64,000 nt of DNA, taken from positions 62,001-126,000 of the forward strand of contig NZ_PJBZ01000040.1 in the NCBI RefSeq assembly GCF_002835995.1, given 5' to 3'. Made by a program: the position numbers and the translations under genes. Under the pieces are notes generated by a model that was not told the DNA's origin, made no database searches, and saw only the letters and a list, made by a program, of their open reading frames with translations. The DNA is from Psychromonas sp. Urea-02u-13. Lineage in GTDB: Bacteria > Pseudomonadota > Gammaproteobacteria > Enterobacterales > Psychromonadaceae. Shown here piece by piece: positions 53,615-63,038 of the stretch (position 1 is the stretch's first letter; the number at the start of each line of letters is the position of its first letter).

Positions 53615-53635
53615 ATTTTACACAGAGTTGCTTTT

Positions 53636-54745
53636 ATGAGTCATACCTCTTCAATTATTCGCCGCGTATCTAAACAGATAATGGTTGGCAATGTTCCCGT
53701 TGGTGGTGGTGCCCCGATCACAGTCCAATCGATGACCAATACCTTAACCACTGACGTTGCAGCCACAGTGGCACAAATCAAACGCTTAGAAGCGGTTGGT
53801 GCAGATATGGTACGTGTTTCAGTACCCACTATGAACGCTGCAGAAGCGTTTAAAGAAATTAAAAAACAAAGTAATATTCCGTTAATTGCGGATATCCACT
53901 TTGATTACCGAATCGCGCTTAAAGTCGCTGAGTACGGCGTCGATTGCCTGCGAATTAACCCAGGTAATATCGGCAACGAACAACGTATTCGCAGTGTGGT
54001 AGATGCCGCGCGTTTTCATAATATTCCAATTCGTATTGGCGTAAACGGCGGATCGCTTGAAGCCGATATTCAAGAGAAATACGGTGAACCTACGGCGCAA
54101 GCCCTGGTTGATTCTGCATTGCGCCATGTTGATATTTTAGACCGACTTAACTTTGAACAATTTAAAGTGAGTGTTAAAGCGTCTGATGCGTTACTTGCCG
54201 TTGAGTCATACCAGCTATTGTCAAAACAGATTATCCAACCATTACATTTAGGTATTACTGAAGCGGGTGGTTTACGCAGCGGTAGTGTTAAATCAGCGGT
54301 GGGTATGGGCATGTTACTGTCGCAAGGTATTGGTGATACGTTACGTGTTTCATTAGCCGCTGACCCTGTTGAAGAGATCAAAGTCGGTTTTGATATTTTA
54401 AAATCACTGCGTATTCGTAGCCGTGGTATCAACTTTATTGCGTGTCCGACTTGTTCGCGTCAAGAGTTTGATGTGATAGCAACGGTGAATGCGTTAGAAG
54501 AACGTTTAGAAGATATTATCACCCCGATTGATGTTTCAATTATTGGCTGTGTTGTAAACGGCCCTGGTGAAGCGCTTATTTCAGATATCGGCATTACCGG
54601 TGGTAAAACCAAAAGTGGTTTTTATGAAGACGGTAAACGTCAAAAAGATCGCTTCGATAATGACAATGTTATCGACCAGCTTGAAGCAAAAATTCGTGCG
54701 CGTGTGAGCCGTACTGATCCAAACAATCTAATTCTAAAAGTGTAA
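53636..54745 (+). CDS. ispG: 4-hydroxy-3-methylbut-2-enyl diphosphate synthase (flavodoxin)
   Basis: This is the penultimate enzyme of the MEP isoprenoid pathway, a [4Fe-4S] protein. The 369-residue protein has the TIM-barrel text [20 protein letters not shown] near residue 22, [14 protein letters not shown] near 60 and [14 protein letters not shown] near 103. The cluster-binding half has [12 protein letters not shown] near 268 and [10 protein letters not shown] near 304, giving the three Fe-S cysteines and the catalytic Glu. A strong terminator follows, and hisS, normally the next gene, is displaced by about 2.7 kb. Confidence 0.97.
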   Translation: MSHTSSIIRRVSKQIMVGNVPVGGGAPITVQSMTNTLTTDVAATVAQIKRLEAVGADMVRVSVPTMNAAEAFKEIKKQSNIPLIADIHFDYRIALKVAEYGVDCLRINPGNIGNEQRIRSVVDAARFHNIPIRIGVNGGSLEADIQEKYGEPTAQALVDSALRHVDILDRLNFEQFKVSVKASDALLAVESYQLLSKQIIQPLHLGITEAGGLRSGSVKSAVGMGMLLSQGIGDTLRVSLAADPVEEIKVGFDILKSLRIRSRGINFIACPTCSRQEFDVIATVNALEERLEDIITPIDVSIIGCVVNGPGEALISDIGITGGKTKSGFYEDGKRQKDRFDNDNVIDQLEAKIRARVSRTDPNNLILKV

Positions 54746-54763
54746 ACGCTAGACTCGAACGTT

Positions 54764-54801
54764 GAAAACCCGTGATGTTTAAGCATCACGGGTTTTTTTA
54801 T
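54764..54801 (+). terminator. Intrinsic terminator of ispG
   Basis: AAAACCCGTGATG and CATCACGGGTTTTTTT pair perfectly around TTTAAG, shortly after the ispG stop. Confidence 0.92.
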
Positions 54802-54856
54802 ACCTGCTGACTTCCAATTTAACGGCACCCTGATTGTCTATTAAGGGTAACGGCTG

Positions 54857-55020
54857 TTATACCAATCCGCTTAACTCTCTGATCTACCTTGCTGGTTAAA
54901 ATCGACGATAACGTCGTTGTTTTTAATCCCAATAGCCAGCTATTGCTCAATCAAACGCCTTGTTTGCATCAATTTTTCCTACGCAATTTTAGGCCTCTTA
55001 ATTAAGCGGAATGGTATTAA
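54857..55020. mobile_element. MITE-like element, about 164 bases, no gene
   Basis: Terminal inverted repeats TTATACCAATCCGCTTAA (54857-54874) and TTAAGCGGAATGGTATTAA (55002-55020) match with one mismatch and one base gap. The interior encodes nothing but can fold (AAAATCGACGATAACGTCG, with CGACGATAACGTCG as a hairpin). A truncated relative lies at 39630-39730. The ends are typical of non-autonomous miniature elements in marine gammaproteobacteria. It stands beside the inserted chemoreceptor. Confidence 0.7.
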
Positions 55021-55058
55021 ATAGTATCAACTTTATTTTTGATGATTTTTGAAGCTAA

Positions 55059-56972
55059 CTATTTAAGCTTAAATCGACTTACAATACCGACCAATTGTTC
55101 ATTACAACTTGCTAGACTTCTTGTACTATCCATTGTTTTATCACCATTATCAGTAAGCTGAGCTACCATATCTTGAATAGCAGTCATATTACGATTAATC
55201 TCTTCCGTTACTGAGCTTTGCTCTTCCGCTGCTGTGGCTATCTGAATCCCGAGATCATTGATTTCGGTGACAGAAGCGGTCATAGAATCTAAGCTATTAT
55301 TGACGCTAGATGTCGTTTCAGCCGTTTGTTGGCAACTGACTTTAGTGATATCCATTGCTTGAACAACAGAGCCTGCGCCCGCGTTCAATTTAGCCAGCAT
55401 TGCATTGATTTCAGAAGTACTCTGTTGTGTTCTTGCCGCCAGTGTTCGCACTTCATCTGCGACGACAGCAAATCCTCGGCCCTGTTCACCTGCACGAGCT
55501 GCTTCAATAGCTGCGTTTAATGCCAGTAGGTTAGTCTGATCGGCTATTGCACCAATCACACCCAGCACAGTACTAATTTTTTTTGTATCTTCATTCATGG
55601 TTTGAATAGTAATTGCCATCGCTTCAACTTCATTGACCAAATCAGCAACACTAAGCACAGCACCTTCCACCACTATTTTAGATTGGCGCGCCTCATCAGC
55701 TGACTTTTGAGTGAATGTAGCGGATTGTGCTGCACTTTGCGCGACACTATCAGCCGTTGAACTCATCTCGGTTACAGCCGTTACCACTTGATCTGTTTCG
55801 GATGCATGCGAAAGTAAGACGCCATTGTTATGTTCAGTTTGTGATTTTAGTTGCTCAACGCCTGCTGAAATATGCTCAGTGGACTCCGATATTTCTAACA
55901 TCATCTGTTGTAAATTACTGACAAATTTATTGACAGACTCAGCTATTTGGCCCAAATCATCTTCACTATTTACCGCAAGGCGCTGGGTCAAATCAGCATT
56001 ACCATGTGCCAGATCGAAGATAGTTTTTTTCAATGCCAAAATAGGACGATATATTTGATTAAGCACAAGGAGGATAATGGCAATGGCGAATGAAAGTAAG
56101 ATGGTTGCTGTCAGTATTAATGAGGTTAATGCCTCTTCGACTTCAGCGTAAACAACAGACTTAGAGACAGCAACAAGTAAGTGCCAGCTAACGTCATCAC
56201 TCAGGTTAATAGATTGAAAGTAGGCTATTTTCTCAATGCCATTCAAAGAGAAGTTAACGATTCCTTTGTTGTTGTTTAGTACTTCATGTTCCAAGTCGAC
56301 GAGATCAGGAAAATCAGAGAGTTTGCTTTTACCTGGGATATCAACGTTACCCGTTGATGCTATCGTAATGCCTCGACGGTCATATAAACCTGTCATGGCG
56401 CCTGAAAAAAGGGATTGTTTGACTATGTCTTCAATCGTATCTAATTCTATATCCGCTAATAACACGCCTTCTAATTTTCCATTTTGATAAAAAGGTTCGG
56501 CTATGCTCACTAATAATTTTTTAGTGAGTGCATCTTGGTAAATATCCGTGACAATCGTTTTACGTGCTTTTTGGGCGAGGATGTACCAATCACGTGTCCG
56601 CGGATCGTAAAGAGAGATGTCTCGTTTGCCACTGGCTGCGCCGAAAGTGCTGCCATCAGAAAAACCAACAACAATATCAGAGGCTTTTGTTGATGCTGTA
56701 ATTTGTTTAACCATGTGATGAATTTGTTCATCACCACGTGCTTGCGCAAAGTCTGGAGCCGTCGCAATTAGCGCCTCTTTAATCGTTTGAAACCACGTGT
56801 TTATTTTTGCTGAAGTCGTCTCCACTTTTAAAGTCGAGTATTGATCAATATTTTCCGACATTGCGCTAGATAGCTGGCGGTATGAAAGGGCATTTGAAAT
56901 CGTTAGGGTAATAGTCAGCAGTAAAATGACAACTGTGATAATTCGGCCTTTAAAACTTGAAAAAAAATTCAC
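55059..56972 (-). CDS. Methyl-accepting chemotaxis protein with dCache sensor domain
   Basis: The 637-residue inner-membrane receptor has a first membrane helix at residues 10-30, a periplasmic double-Cache domain at about 35-275, a second helix at about 285-305, a HAMP domain ([22 protein letters not shown]), and a signalling domain with [20 protein letters not shown] near 485. The distal Cache pocket reads [15 protein letters not shown], then [15 protein letters not shown] and LLADIEL. The R...WY...Y...D order matches the described amino-acid-binding dCache_1AA motif, so an amino-acid ligand is inferred. It is inserted opposite in direction within the ispG-hisS run. Confidence 0.88.
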   Translation of the reverse strand: MNFFSSFKGRIITVVILLLTITLTISNALSYRQLSSAMSENIDQYSTLKVETTSAKINTWFQTIKEALIATAPDFAQARGDEQIHHMVKQITASTKASDIVVGFSDGSTFGAASGKRDISLYDPRTRDWYILAQKARKTIVTDIYQDALTKKLLVSIAEPFYQNGKLEGVLLADIELDTIEDIVKQSLFSGAMTGLYDRRGITIASTGNVDIPGKSKLSDFPDLVDLEHEVLNNNKGIVNFSLNGIEKIAYFQSINLSDDVSWHLLVAVSKSVVYAEVEEALTSLILTATILLSFAIAIILLVLNQIYRPILALKKTIFDLAHGNADLTQRLAVNSEDDLGQIAESVNKFVSNLQQMMLEISESTEHISAGVEQLKSQTEHNNGVLLSHASETDQVVTAVTEMSSTADSVAQSAAQSATFTQKSADEARQSKIVVEGAVLSVADLVNEVEAMAITIQTMNEDTKKISTVLGVIGAIADQTNLLALNAAIEAARAGEQGRGFAVVADEVRTLAARTQQSTSEINAMLAKLNAGAGSVVQAMDITKVSCQQTAETTSSVNNSLDSMTASVTEINDLGIQIATAAEEQSSVTEEINRNMTAIQDMVAQLTDNGDKTMDSTRSLASCNEQLVGIVSRFKLK

Positions 56973-57419
56973 GCGGGTATGTATCCTTTGGTCGGTGTTT
57001 GATCTGCAATTTGTAATAACACTAGATGCAGATATAAGTATTGATCTAGTCAGGTTTTTTAAAAAAATAATACTATAGAACTACGCTGTATTTGTATATT
57101 TGTTTGTCTAAATATGACATGAGCTGCCGGACCTGTTGCTCTAGGTTGTTTTTGTATTTATTGACCGATAAACAAGCGATTTATTTATAGAGTTATCTGT
57201 ATGTTAAATTGTTTGTTTTTTTGAATCATTGATGGAAAAAAATGTAGCGGCTTTGATTAAGTCTTAGTACTAACAATTTATGAGCCAGCAGTACGTGAGC
57301 CTAGTCGTTGTTTGGTTTCATGCCTCGACTATGTTCATCTAAGGGCTGCTGAATTTTGCATATTGAATGATAACGGGTATAATCTTTAATTTTTTATTCA
57401 CCAGCATTGAGAATTCATC
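56973..57419. other. Divergent promoter region of the dCache receptor and hisS
   Basis: It holds the promoters of both genes. AT-rich sequence dominates; TTGATTAAGTCTTAGTACTAAC near 57252 and ATAACGGGTATAATC near 57370 contain possible -35/-10-like hexamers (TATAAT at 57379) for hisS. No gene or RNA recognised. Confidence 0.45.
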
Positions 57420-58691
57420 GTGGCAAAAAAGATCCAAGCTATTCGTGGCATGAACGATACCCTTCCTGAGCAAACTCCTGTTTGGCAAAAATTAGAAACG
57501 CTTTTAAGAAGCGTGGTGAGTAGTTACGGTTACTCTGAAATTCGTATGCCAATCGTTGAAAGTACAGCGCTTTTCAAACGTTCAATCGGTGAAGTCACCG
57601 ATATCGTTGAAAAAGAGATGTATACCTTTGATGATAACGGTGACAGTTTAACATTACGCCCTGAAGGTACTGCTTCTTGTGTTCGTGCTGGTAACGAACA
57701 TGGTTTACTTTATAACCAAGAACGCCGTATGTGGTACATGGGACCTATGTTCCGCCACGAGCGTCCTCAAAAAGGCCGTTACCGCCAATTTAATCAATTT
57801 GCGATTGAAACCTTTGGTATTGCAACGCCTGATATCGATGCGGAAGTTATCTTACTTTCTGCTCGTTTATGGAAAGCACTGGGTATCGACTCACATGTTG
57901 AGCTGCAGTTAAACTCACTAGGTTCAAATGAAGCTCGTGCTTTATATAAAGAAGCGTTGGTGAGTTATTTAGAATTACACGAAGATAAGTTAGATGATGA
58001 CAGCAAACGTCGCATGAAAACCAATCCATTACGTGTTTTAGATAGCAAAAACAAAGACGTTCAAGCTGTTTTAGTTGATGCACCGAAACTTTCTGAGCAT
58101 CTTGATGACGAATCAGTGTCTCATTTTGCAAAACTGCAACAATACCTTGATGCAGCGGGTATTAAATACGTGATCAACGAACGTCTTGTACGTGGTCTTG
58201 ATTATTATAACCGCACTGTATTTGAATGGGTTACATCAAGCTTAGGCGCGCAGGGTACTATTTGTGCTGGCGGTCGTTACGATGGTCTTGTTGAACAACT
58301 TGGTGGTAAAGCAACACCTGCTGTTGGTTTTGCGATGGGACTTGAACGTATTGTATTAATGCTTAACGAACTTGAGCTTAATGGCGATGTGACAAAAGAT
58401 GTGGATATTTATAGTGTGCTTGTGGGTGACGATACCGATATTGCAGGCTTTAAAATGGCAGAGCTTATTCGTAGTGAATTACCACAGCTTAAAATGATGC
58501 ATCACTGTGGCGCTGGCAAGTTTAAAAAACAGATGAAACGTGCTGATACAAGCGGCGCGCGCATTGCGTTAATTATTGGTGAGAGTGAGTTACAAGATAA
58601 CACTGTTACTATTAAAGATTTACAAGGCAACGCTGACCAACAAACTGTTTCAATGGATGAACTGGTTGCGGTTTTGGCGACTTATTTTTAA
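57420..58691 (+). CDS. hisS: Histidine-tRNA ligase
   Basis: This class II synthetase charges tRNA-His. The 423-residue length matches E. coli (424). Landmarks are [20 protein letters not shown] at the start, [13 protein letters not shown] near 82, [20 protein letters not shown] near 111 (motif 2), and the histidine-specific [17 protein letters not shown] near 257. [13 protein letters not shown] near 285 and [11 protein letters not shown] (motif 3) complete the active site. GTG at 57420 is the start by alignment with MAKNIQAIRG. It begins the hisS-yfgM-bamB-der part of the cluster. Confidence 0.97.
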   Translation: MAKKIQAIRGMNDTLPEQTPVWQKLETLLRSVVSSYGYSEIRMPIVESTALFKRSIGEVTDIVEKEMYTFDDNGDSLTLRPEGTASCVRAGNEHGLLYNQERRMWYMGPMFRHERPQKGRYRQFNQFAIETFGIATPDIDAEVILLSARLWKALGIDSHVELQLNSLGSNEARALYKEALVSYLELHEDKLDDDSKRRMKTNPLRVLDSKNKDVQAVLVDAPKLSEHLDDESVSHFAKLQQYLDAAGIKYVINERLVRGLDYYNRTVFEWVTSSLGAQGTICAGGRYDGLVEQLGGKATPAVGFAMGLERIVLMLNELELNGDVTKDVDIYSVLVGDDTDIAGFKMAELIRSELPQLKMMHHCGAGKFKKQMKRADTSGARIALIIGESELQDNTVTIKDLQGNADQQTVSMDELVAVLATYF

Positions 58692-58739
58692 GGTCATGCT
58701 TTAGATTAAGGTCGTTTAAGGCAAATTTTAAGCGGAAAT

Positions 58740-58800
58740 ACGCATTTAAATTATTAAACTGCGCTTTCCGCCTTGAATTGGACATAAATGCCTTACCCCT
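58740..58800. repeat. Dispersed repeat shared with the leuA downstream region
   Basis: GCATTTAAATTATTAAACTG plus CGCTTTCCGCCTTGAATTGG resembles 27045-27117 (TATTTAAACCACTAAACTGC plus GCTTTCCCGCCTTGAACTAG), about 80% identical by eye over 50 bases. It lies in the 166-base gap between hisS and yfgM. Confidence 0.5.
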
Positions 58801-58857
58801 GGACATTAGCACTTATATAATAATTTTTAGAACAAATAATATATTAAGGAAAAGATT

Positions 58858-59532
58858 GTGGTTGATATTATTGAAGGTTACGAAACAGAAGAACAACAAG
58901 TTGACGCTATTAAACAGTGGTGGAAAGATAACGGCAATACATTAATGATTGGTGCTGTTGTTGGTTTAGCGGGACTTTGGGGCTGGCGTTTTTATAACGA
59001 TTCTGTTGTTGAAGGACAAGAGAAAGCATCACAAGCTTACAGCGATATGTTAGTGCAGTTTGAATCTCAAGGTTCAGACGCTGATCTTGATAACGTACAA
59101 GCATTTATTACTGAAAATGGTGATAGTAACTACGCAGTATTAGCGTCTTTGTTATTAGCAAAAGAAGCCGTCGTACAAAAAGATTTCACGCTAGCAAAAA
59201 CACAATTAGTACAGTTGCAAGGGCAAAACAAATACGCGCCACTGAATGCGCTTATTAACTTGCGTTTAGCACGTGTTGAAGTTGAACTGGGTCAGTTAAC
59301 TGATGCATTATCAACGCTTGCTTTGATTACAGAAGCTGGCTTCCTCGCTAAAGCTGAGCAAATTAAAGGCACTGTTTATTTACAACAGGGCGATGTAAAT
59401 AATGCGCGTATCGCATTTCAAAGTGCCATTGATGCAAGTAAAGGGCGTATTGATCCTATTTTACAACTGCAGTTTGATGACATTGCAATCGCTGTTGAAA
59501 CTGAAGCAACTGAGCCCGTTTTAGGCAATTAA
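58858..59532 (+). CDS. yfgM: YfgM family periplasmic ancillary chaperone/translocon protein
   Basis: The 224-residue protein begins with a short cytoplasmic part (YETEEQQVDAIKQWWKDNGN), the YfgM hallmark, then one membrane helix (LMIGAVVGLAGLWGWRFY, residues about 21-38). A periplasmic TPR-like helical domain follows (SNYAVLASLLLAKEAVVQKD, APLNALINLRLARVEVELGQ). In E. coli YfgM sits at the Sec translocon with PpiD and also links to periplasmic chaperones. The start is GTG 58858 with AAGGAAAAGATT upstream. It is between hisS and bamB (17 bases to bamB). Confidence 0.93.
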   Translation: MVDIIEGYETEEQQVDAIKQWWKDNGNTLMIGAVVGLAGLWGWRFYNDSVVEGQEKASQAYSDMLVQFESQGSDADLDNVQAFITENGDSNYAVLASLLLAKEAVVQKDFTLAKTQLVQLQGQNKYAPLNALINLRLARVEVELGQLTDALSTLALITEAGFLAKAEQIKGTVYLQQGDVNNARIAFQSAIDASKGRIDPILQLQFDDIAIAVETEATEPVLGN

Positions 59533-59549
59533 CAATAGTTGAGATAATA

Positions 59550-60752
59550 ATGAAAAAAGGCCTTAAACAGCTTCTAACATTAGCAACGTCTACCTTGTTA
59601 TTAACCGGGTGTTCACTTTTTTCAAGTGAAGAAGATGTTGTTACGATGGCTGAGTTACCCGTTTTTGAAGCAAGCTACACACCTCAAATCGCCTGGACAG
59701 CAAGTATCGGTAGTGGTGTTGAGAAATACTATTCACAACTACAGCCTGCCGCTGATGATGACGCTGTTTATGTGGCATCTCGCGAAGGCGAAGTAAAATC
59801 GTTTAATGCAGTGACCGGTAAACAGCTGTGGTCTAAAGACTTCGGCGACCATGAAAGTAACGCGCTTAATCGTTCTGCGCGTTTCTCTGGTGGTGTTCAT
59901 TTAGCCCTGGATACGCTTTTTATTGGCACTGAAAACGCACAGGTTTTAGCGATTGATAAAGACTCTGGCGACCTTCGCTGGTTGGTTAAAGTCTCAGGTG
60001 AAGTGATTGCAAGTCCGATTTATTCTACCGGCCTAGTGATTGTTCATACCAGTCGTGGTGATCTGATTGCGCTTGATAGCAATAGTGGTGAAGAGGTTTG
60101 GGTACTTAATAACAAGCAACCTAAATTAACCTTACGTGGTAGTGCAACACCGACTATTTCCCAAGGTGGCATCATTTATGGTCGCGCCGATGGATTTGTT
60201 TCTGCTGCATTATTGTCATCAGGACAGCCACTATGGCAGTTGCCAGTTGCCCGCCCTTATGGTGCAACGGAACTTGATCGTATTGTTGATGCGGACATGA
60301 AACCGATTATTCGTAACGGTGTAATTTATGCATTAGCTTATAACGGTAACCTTGTTGCGATTGACCTGATGAAAGGCACGCAGTTGTGGGAACGTAAATA
60401 CTCGGGTTACAACGATATCGCTTTATCGGGTAGTACTATTTATCTGAGTGATTACCGCGGTTATTTGTTTGCTATCGACAGAACAACAGGTGATGAGATT
60501 TGGGTCAATAAACAGCTGACTTATCGTAATCTCACCGGTGTTGCTATTGCTAATCAATTTATTGTGGTGGGTGATGCTGAAGGTTACCTGCATTGGATTG
60601 ACCGTGATAACGGGCAATTTGTCGCACAACAAGAATTAGATTCAGATGGTTTATATATGCAACCCTTCGAAAGCTACAGTTACCTCTATCTGCAAACACG
60701 TAGTGGTAAACTGATTGCGATTGAGAAGCCGTCAATTAATAAGAAAGAGTAA
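59550..60752 (+). CDS. bamB: Outer membrane protein assembly lipoprotein BamB
   Basis: This subunit of the BAM beta-barrel insertion machine is anchored to the inner leaflet of the outer membrane. The 400-residue protein has a lipoprotein signal ending LLLTGC (Cys 21). The mature part is an eight-bladed PQQ-type beta-propeller with recurring blade ends: AVTGKQLWSKDFG, DKDSGDLRWLVKVSG, DSNSGEEVWVLNNKQ, DLMKGTQLWERKYSG and DRTTGDEIWVNKQ. Its place between yfgM and der is the standard one. A strong terminator follows, so der has its own promoter. Confidence 0.95.
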   Translation: MKKGLKQLLTLATSTLLLTGCSLFSSEEDVVTMAELPVFEASYTPQIAWTASIGSGVEKYYSQLQPAADDDAVYVASREGEVKSFNAVTGKQLWSKDFGDHESNALNRSARFSGGVHLALDTLFIGTENAQVLAIDKDSGDLRWLVKVSGEVIASPIYSTGLVIVHTSRGDLIALDSNSGEEVWVLNNKQPKLTLRGSATPTISQGGIIYGRADGFVSAALLSSGQPLWQLPVARPYGATELDRIVDADMKPIIRNGVIYALAYNGNLVAIDLMKGTQLWERKYSGYNDIALSGSTIYLSDYRGYLFAIDRTTGDEIWVNKQLTYRNLTGVAIANQFIVVGDAEGYLHWIDRDNGQFVAQQELDSDGLYMQPFESYSYLYLQTRSGKLIAIEKPSINKKE

Positions 60753-60773
60753 AGGTATATTTACTCTTTATAA

Positions 60774-60806
60774 GCCTCTCGCCTTTATTGGCGAGAGGCT
60801 TTTTTC
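60774..60806 (+). terminator. Intrinsic terminator of the hisS-yfgM-bamB unit
   Basis: AGCCTCTCGCC and GGCGAGAGGCT pair perfectly around TTTATT and are followed by T6, 20 bases after the bamB stop. Confidence 0.93.
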
Positions 60807-60828
60807 GTTTAGGGGAGGGGGAAACAAG

Positions 60829-61226
60829 CTATCAGTTTTTAGCTATCAGCTGTCAGTAAGGTCAAAAGATAAATTCAAAGCCCAATTTAAAAGCGATTAA
60901 CTACAAAAGGAAAGCTAGCATGTTTTGCTCTTTTTCTTCGTGTAGCGTTCGCGGCTTCGTGGTGAAATGCTTTTGAACTTATGTTGTGAATTTACTGATA
61001 GCTGACGGCTAACAGCTGTTTTTCTCGTGTTCTCTGTGTGGAAATTATTGTTATACAGCGCACATAAATAATAAGAAATAGTAAATTTACATTTACTACG
61101 TATAATAGCTTATCGCCTTTTTGACTAGGGCATTTTTAGTTTTAAAGCATGCACAATTATACGAACTGAGAAAGTCTCGCGTTTAATAAGCAAGCGTATT
61201 ATTTAGTTTTATAGGATACACAATTT
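60829..61226. other. Repeat-bearing spacer between bamB and der
   Basis: No gene is present. AGCTATCAGCTGTCAGTAA (60841-60859) and TTACTGATAGCTGACGGCT (60992-61010) form a 19-base inverted repeat enclosing about 130 bases. The enclosed segment contains TCTTTTTCTTCGTGTAGCGT plus CGGCTTCGTGGTG, similar to 39770-39815. The last 200 bases before der should contain its promoter. Confidence 0.55.
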
Positions 61227-62696
61227 ATGTTACCAGTGATCGCCTTAGTAGGTCGTCCAAATGTGGGTAAATCCACATTATTTAACCGTTTAACACGCAC
61301 ACGTGATGCGCTTGTTGCGGATTTTCCAGGTCTCACACGTGACCGTAAATATGGACAAGCAAAAATCGATGAAGATGAATTTATCGTTATCGATACAGGT
61401 GGTATTACTGGTGATGAAGAAGGCTTAGACGCTGTAATGGCTGAGCAGTCTTTGATGGCTATTGATGAAGCTGATGCCGTTTTATTTATGGTTGATGCCC
61501 GCGTAGGTATGATGGTTGCTGACCAAGCAATTGCTGATCATCTACGTAAACAAGAAAAGAAAGTTTTCATTGTTGCTAATAAAACCGATGGTATTGATGC
61601 CGATTCAGCTTGTGCTGAATTTTACGGTTTAGGATTAGGCGAAGTTTATCATATCGCAGCTGCACACGGTAAAGGTGTGCGCCAAATGATAGATACAGCA
61701 TTAGATGGTTTCTTTGAAGCACCTGTTGAAGGTGAACTTGATGACGAAGAATTCTTCGCACAAGATGAATACATCGAAGATGATGAAGAAAAACTATTAA
61801 AAGAGCAGGAACGTCTTGCTGCTATGCCAATTAAATTGGCTATTATCGGTAAACCAAACGTAGGTAAATCAACACTAATTAACCGTATTTTAGGTGAAGA
61901 ACGTGTTGTTGTATTTGACCAACCTGGCACAACGCGTGACAGTATCTACATTCCGATGACACGTGATGAAAGAGAATATATCTTAATCGATACGGCGGGT
62001 GTTCGTAAGCGTAAAAAAGTGAATGAAACTATCGAGAAATTCTCGGTAATTAAAACACTACAAGCGATCGAAGACGCTAATACCGTATTATTGGTTATCG
62101 ATGCACGTGATGGTATTGCAGAGCAAGATTTGTGTTTATTAGGTTATACCCTAAACGCAGGTCGCTCATTAGTAATTGCAGTGAACAAATGGGATGGCAT
62201 GACTGATTACGATAAAGAGCGTGTTAAAAGCGAACTTGATCGTCGTCTTGGTTTCATCGACTTTGCTAAAATTCACTTTATCTCTGCATTACACGGTACG
62301 GGTGTTGGTCATCTTTATGAGTCTATTGAAGAAGCATACGACTCATCAACTAAGCGTATTTCAACGTCTATGCTAACGCGTATTATGACCATGGCAACAG
62401 ATGATCATAATCCACCTATGGTACAAAGTCGTCGTGTTAAATTACGTTATGCACATGCCGGTGGTTACAATCCACCATTGATCGTAATTCATGGTAACCA
62501 AGTTAAAAAGCTACCACATTCTTACAAGCGTTACTTGATGAACTATTTCCGTCGTTCTCTTAAAATTATGGGCACACCTATCAGAATCGAATTCCGTGAA
62601 GGTAGTAACCCGTTTGAAGGTCGTCGTCAAAAACTGACACCAAACCAACTGCACAAACGTAAGCGTATGATGAGCCACCATACTAAGAAAAAATAA
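61227..62696 (+). CDS. der: Ribosome biogenesis GTPase Der (EngA)
   Basis: This essential GTPase with two tandem G domains takes part in 50S subunit assembly. The 489-residue protein has G1 motifs at GRPNVGKST (residues 9-17) and GKPNVGKST (near 211). G3 motifs DTGG and DTAGVRKR and G4 motifs NKTD and NKWD are readable in each domain. An acidic linker ([20 protein letters not shown]) separates the domains. A C-terminal KH-like domain ([20 protein letters not shown]) precedes a basic tail ([14 protein letters not shown]) that contacts rRNA. It is followed after 12 bases by the zinc-ribbon gene yfgJ. Confidence 0.97.
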   Translation: MLPVIALVGRPNVGKSTLFNRLTRTRDALVADFPGLTRDRKYGQAKIDEDEFIVIDTGGITGDEEGLDAVMAEQSLMAIDEADAVLFMVDARVGMMVADQAIADHLRKQEKKVFIVANKTDGIDADSACAEFYGLGLGEVYHIAAAHGKGVRQMIDTALDGFFEAPVEGELDDEEFFAQDEYIEDDEEKLLKEQERLAAMPIKLAIIGKPNVGKSTLINRILGEERVVVFDQPGTTRDSIYIPMTRDEREYILIDTAGVRKRKKVNETIEKFSVIKTLQAIEDANTVLLVIDARDGIAEQDLCLLGYTLNAGRSLVIAVNKWDGMTDYDKERVKSELDRRLGFIDFAKIHFISALHGTGVGHLYESIEEAYDSSTKRISTSMLTRIMTMATDDHNPPMVQSRRVKLRYAHAGGYNPPLIVIHGNQVKKLPHSYKRYLMNYFRRSLKIMGTPIRIEFREGSNPFEGRRQKLTPNQLHKRKRMMSHHTKKK

Positions 62697-62708
62697 TAGA
62701 GATTTAAG

Positions 62709-62933
62709 ATGGAATTGAATTGTCCTAAATGTGAGCATGAATTAGATCGCAGTGGCGAATTAAAACGTCATTGTGAAAGCTGTAATAGCGATTTTAAATT
62801 GTTTATTGCTTGCCATGAATGTGGTGATGAAATAGAGCGCTTAAAAGCATGTGGGGCAGTGAGTTTTTGGTGTAATAGTTGTAATGAGCTGAAAAGTAAA
62901 TCTTCAGCGATTTATACCTTAAAAGATGATTAA
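62709..62933 (+). CDS. yfgJ: YfgJ-like zinc ribbon protein
   Basis: The 74-residue protein carries four CxxC pairs: CPKC (5-8), CESC (22-25), CHEC (35-38) and CNSC (55-58), enough for two zinc ribbons. The spacing matches YfgJ (about 71 residues in E. coli), which sits next to der there as well. The role is unknown; nucleic-acid or protein binding is likely for such double ribbons. The ATG is 12 bases after der, with AGAG upstream. It shares a terminator with der. Confidence 0.88.
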   Translation: MELNCPKCEHELDRSGELKRHCESCNSDFKLFIACHECGDEIERLKACGAVSFWCNSCNELKSKSSAIYTLKDD

Positions 62934-62960
62934 CTGACTCAAATTCCAATTGAATTTCTT

Positions 62961-62992
62961 AAGCGCAATGGGGCAACTCATTGCGCTTTTTT
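62961..62992 (+). terminator. Intrinsic terminator of der-yfgJ
   Basis: AAGCGCAATG and CATTGCGCTTTTTT (one base offset around GGGCAACT) form a strong stem with T6, 28 bases after the yfgJ stop. Confidence 0.9.
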
Positions 62993-63038
62993 GTTGCGCT
63001 TGCTAGGATCACTTTTTTGATTTTGCTAGGTAACTATT

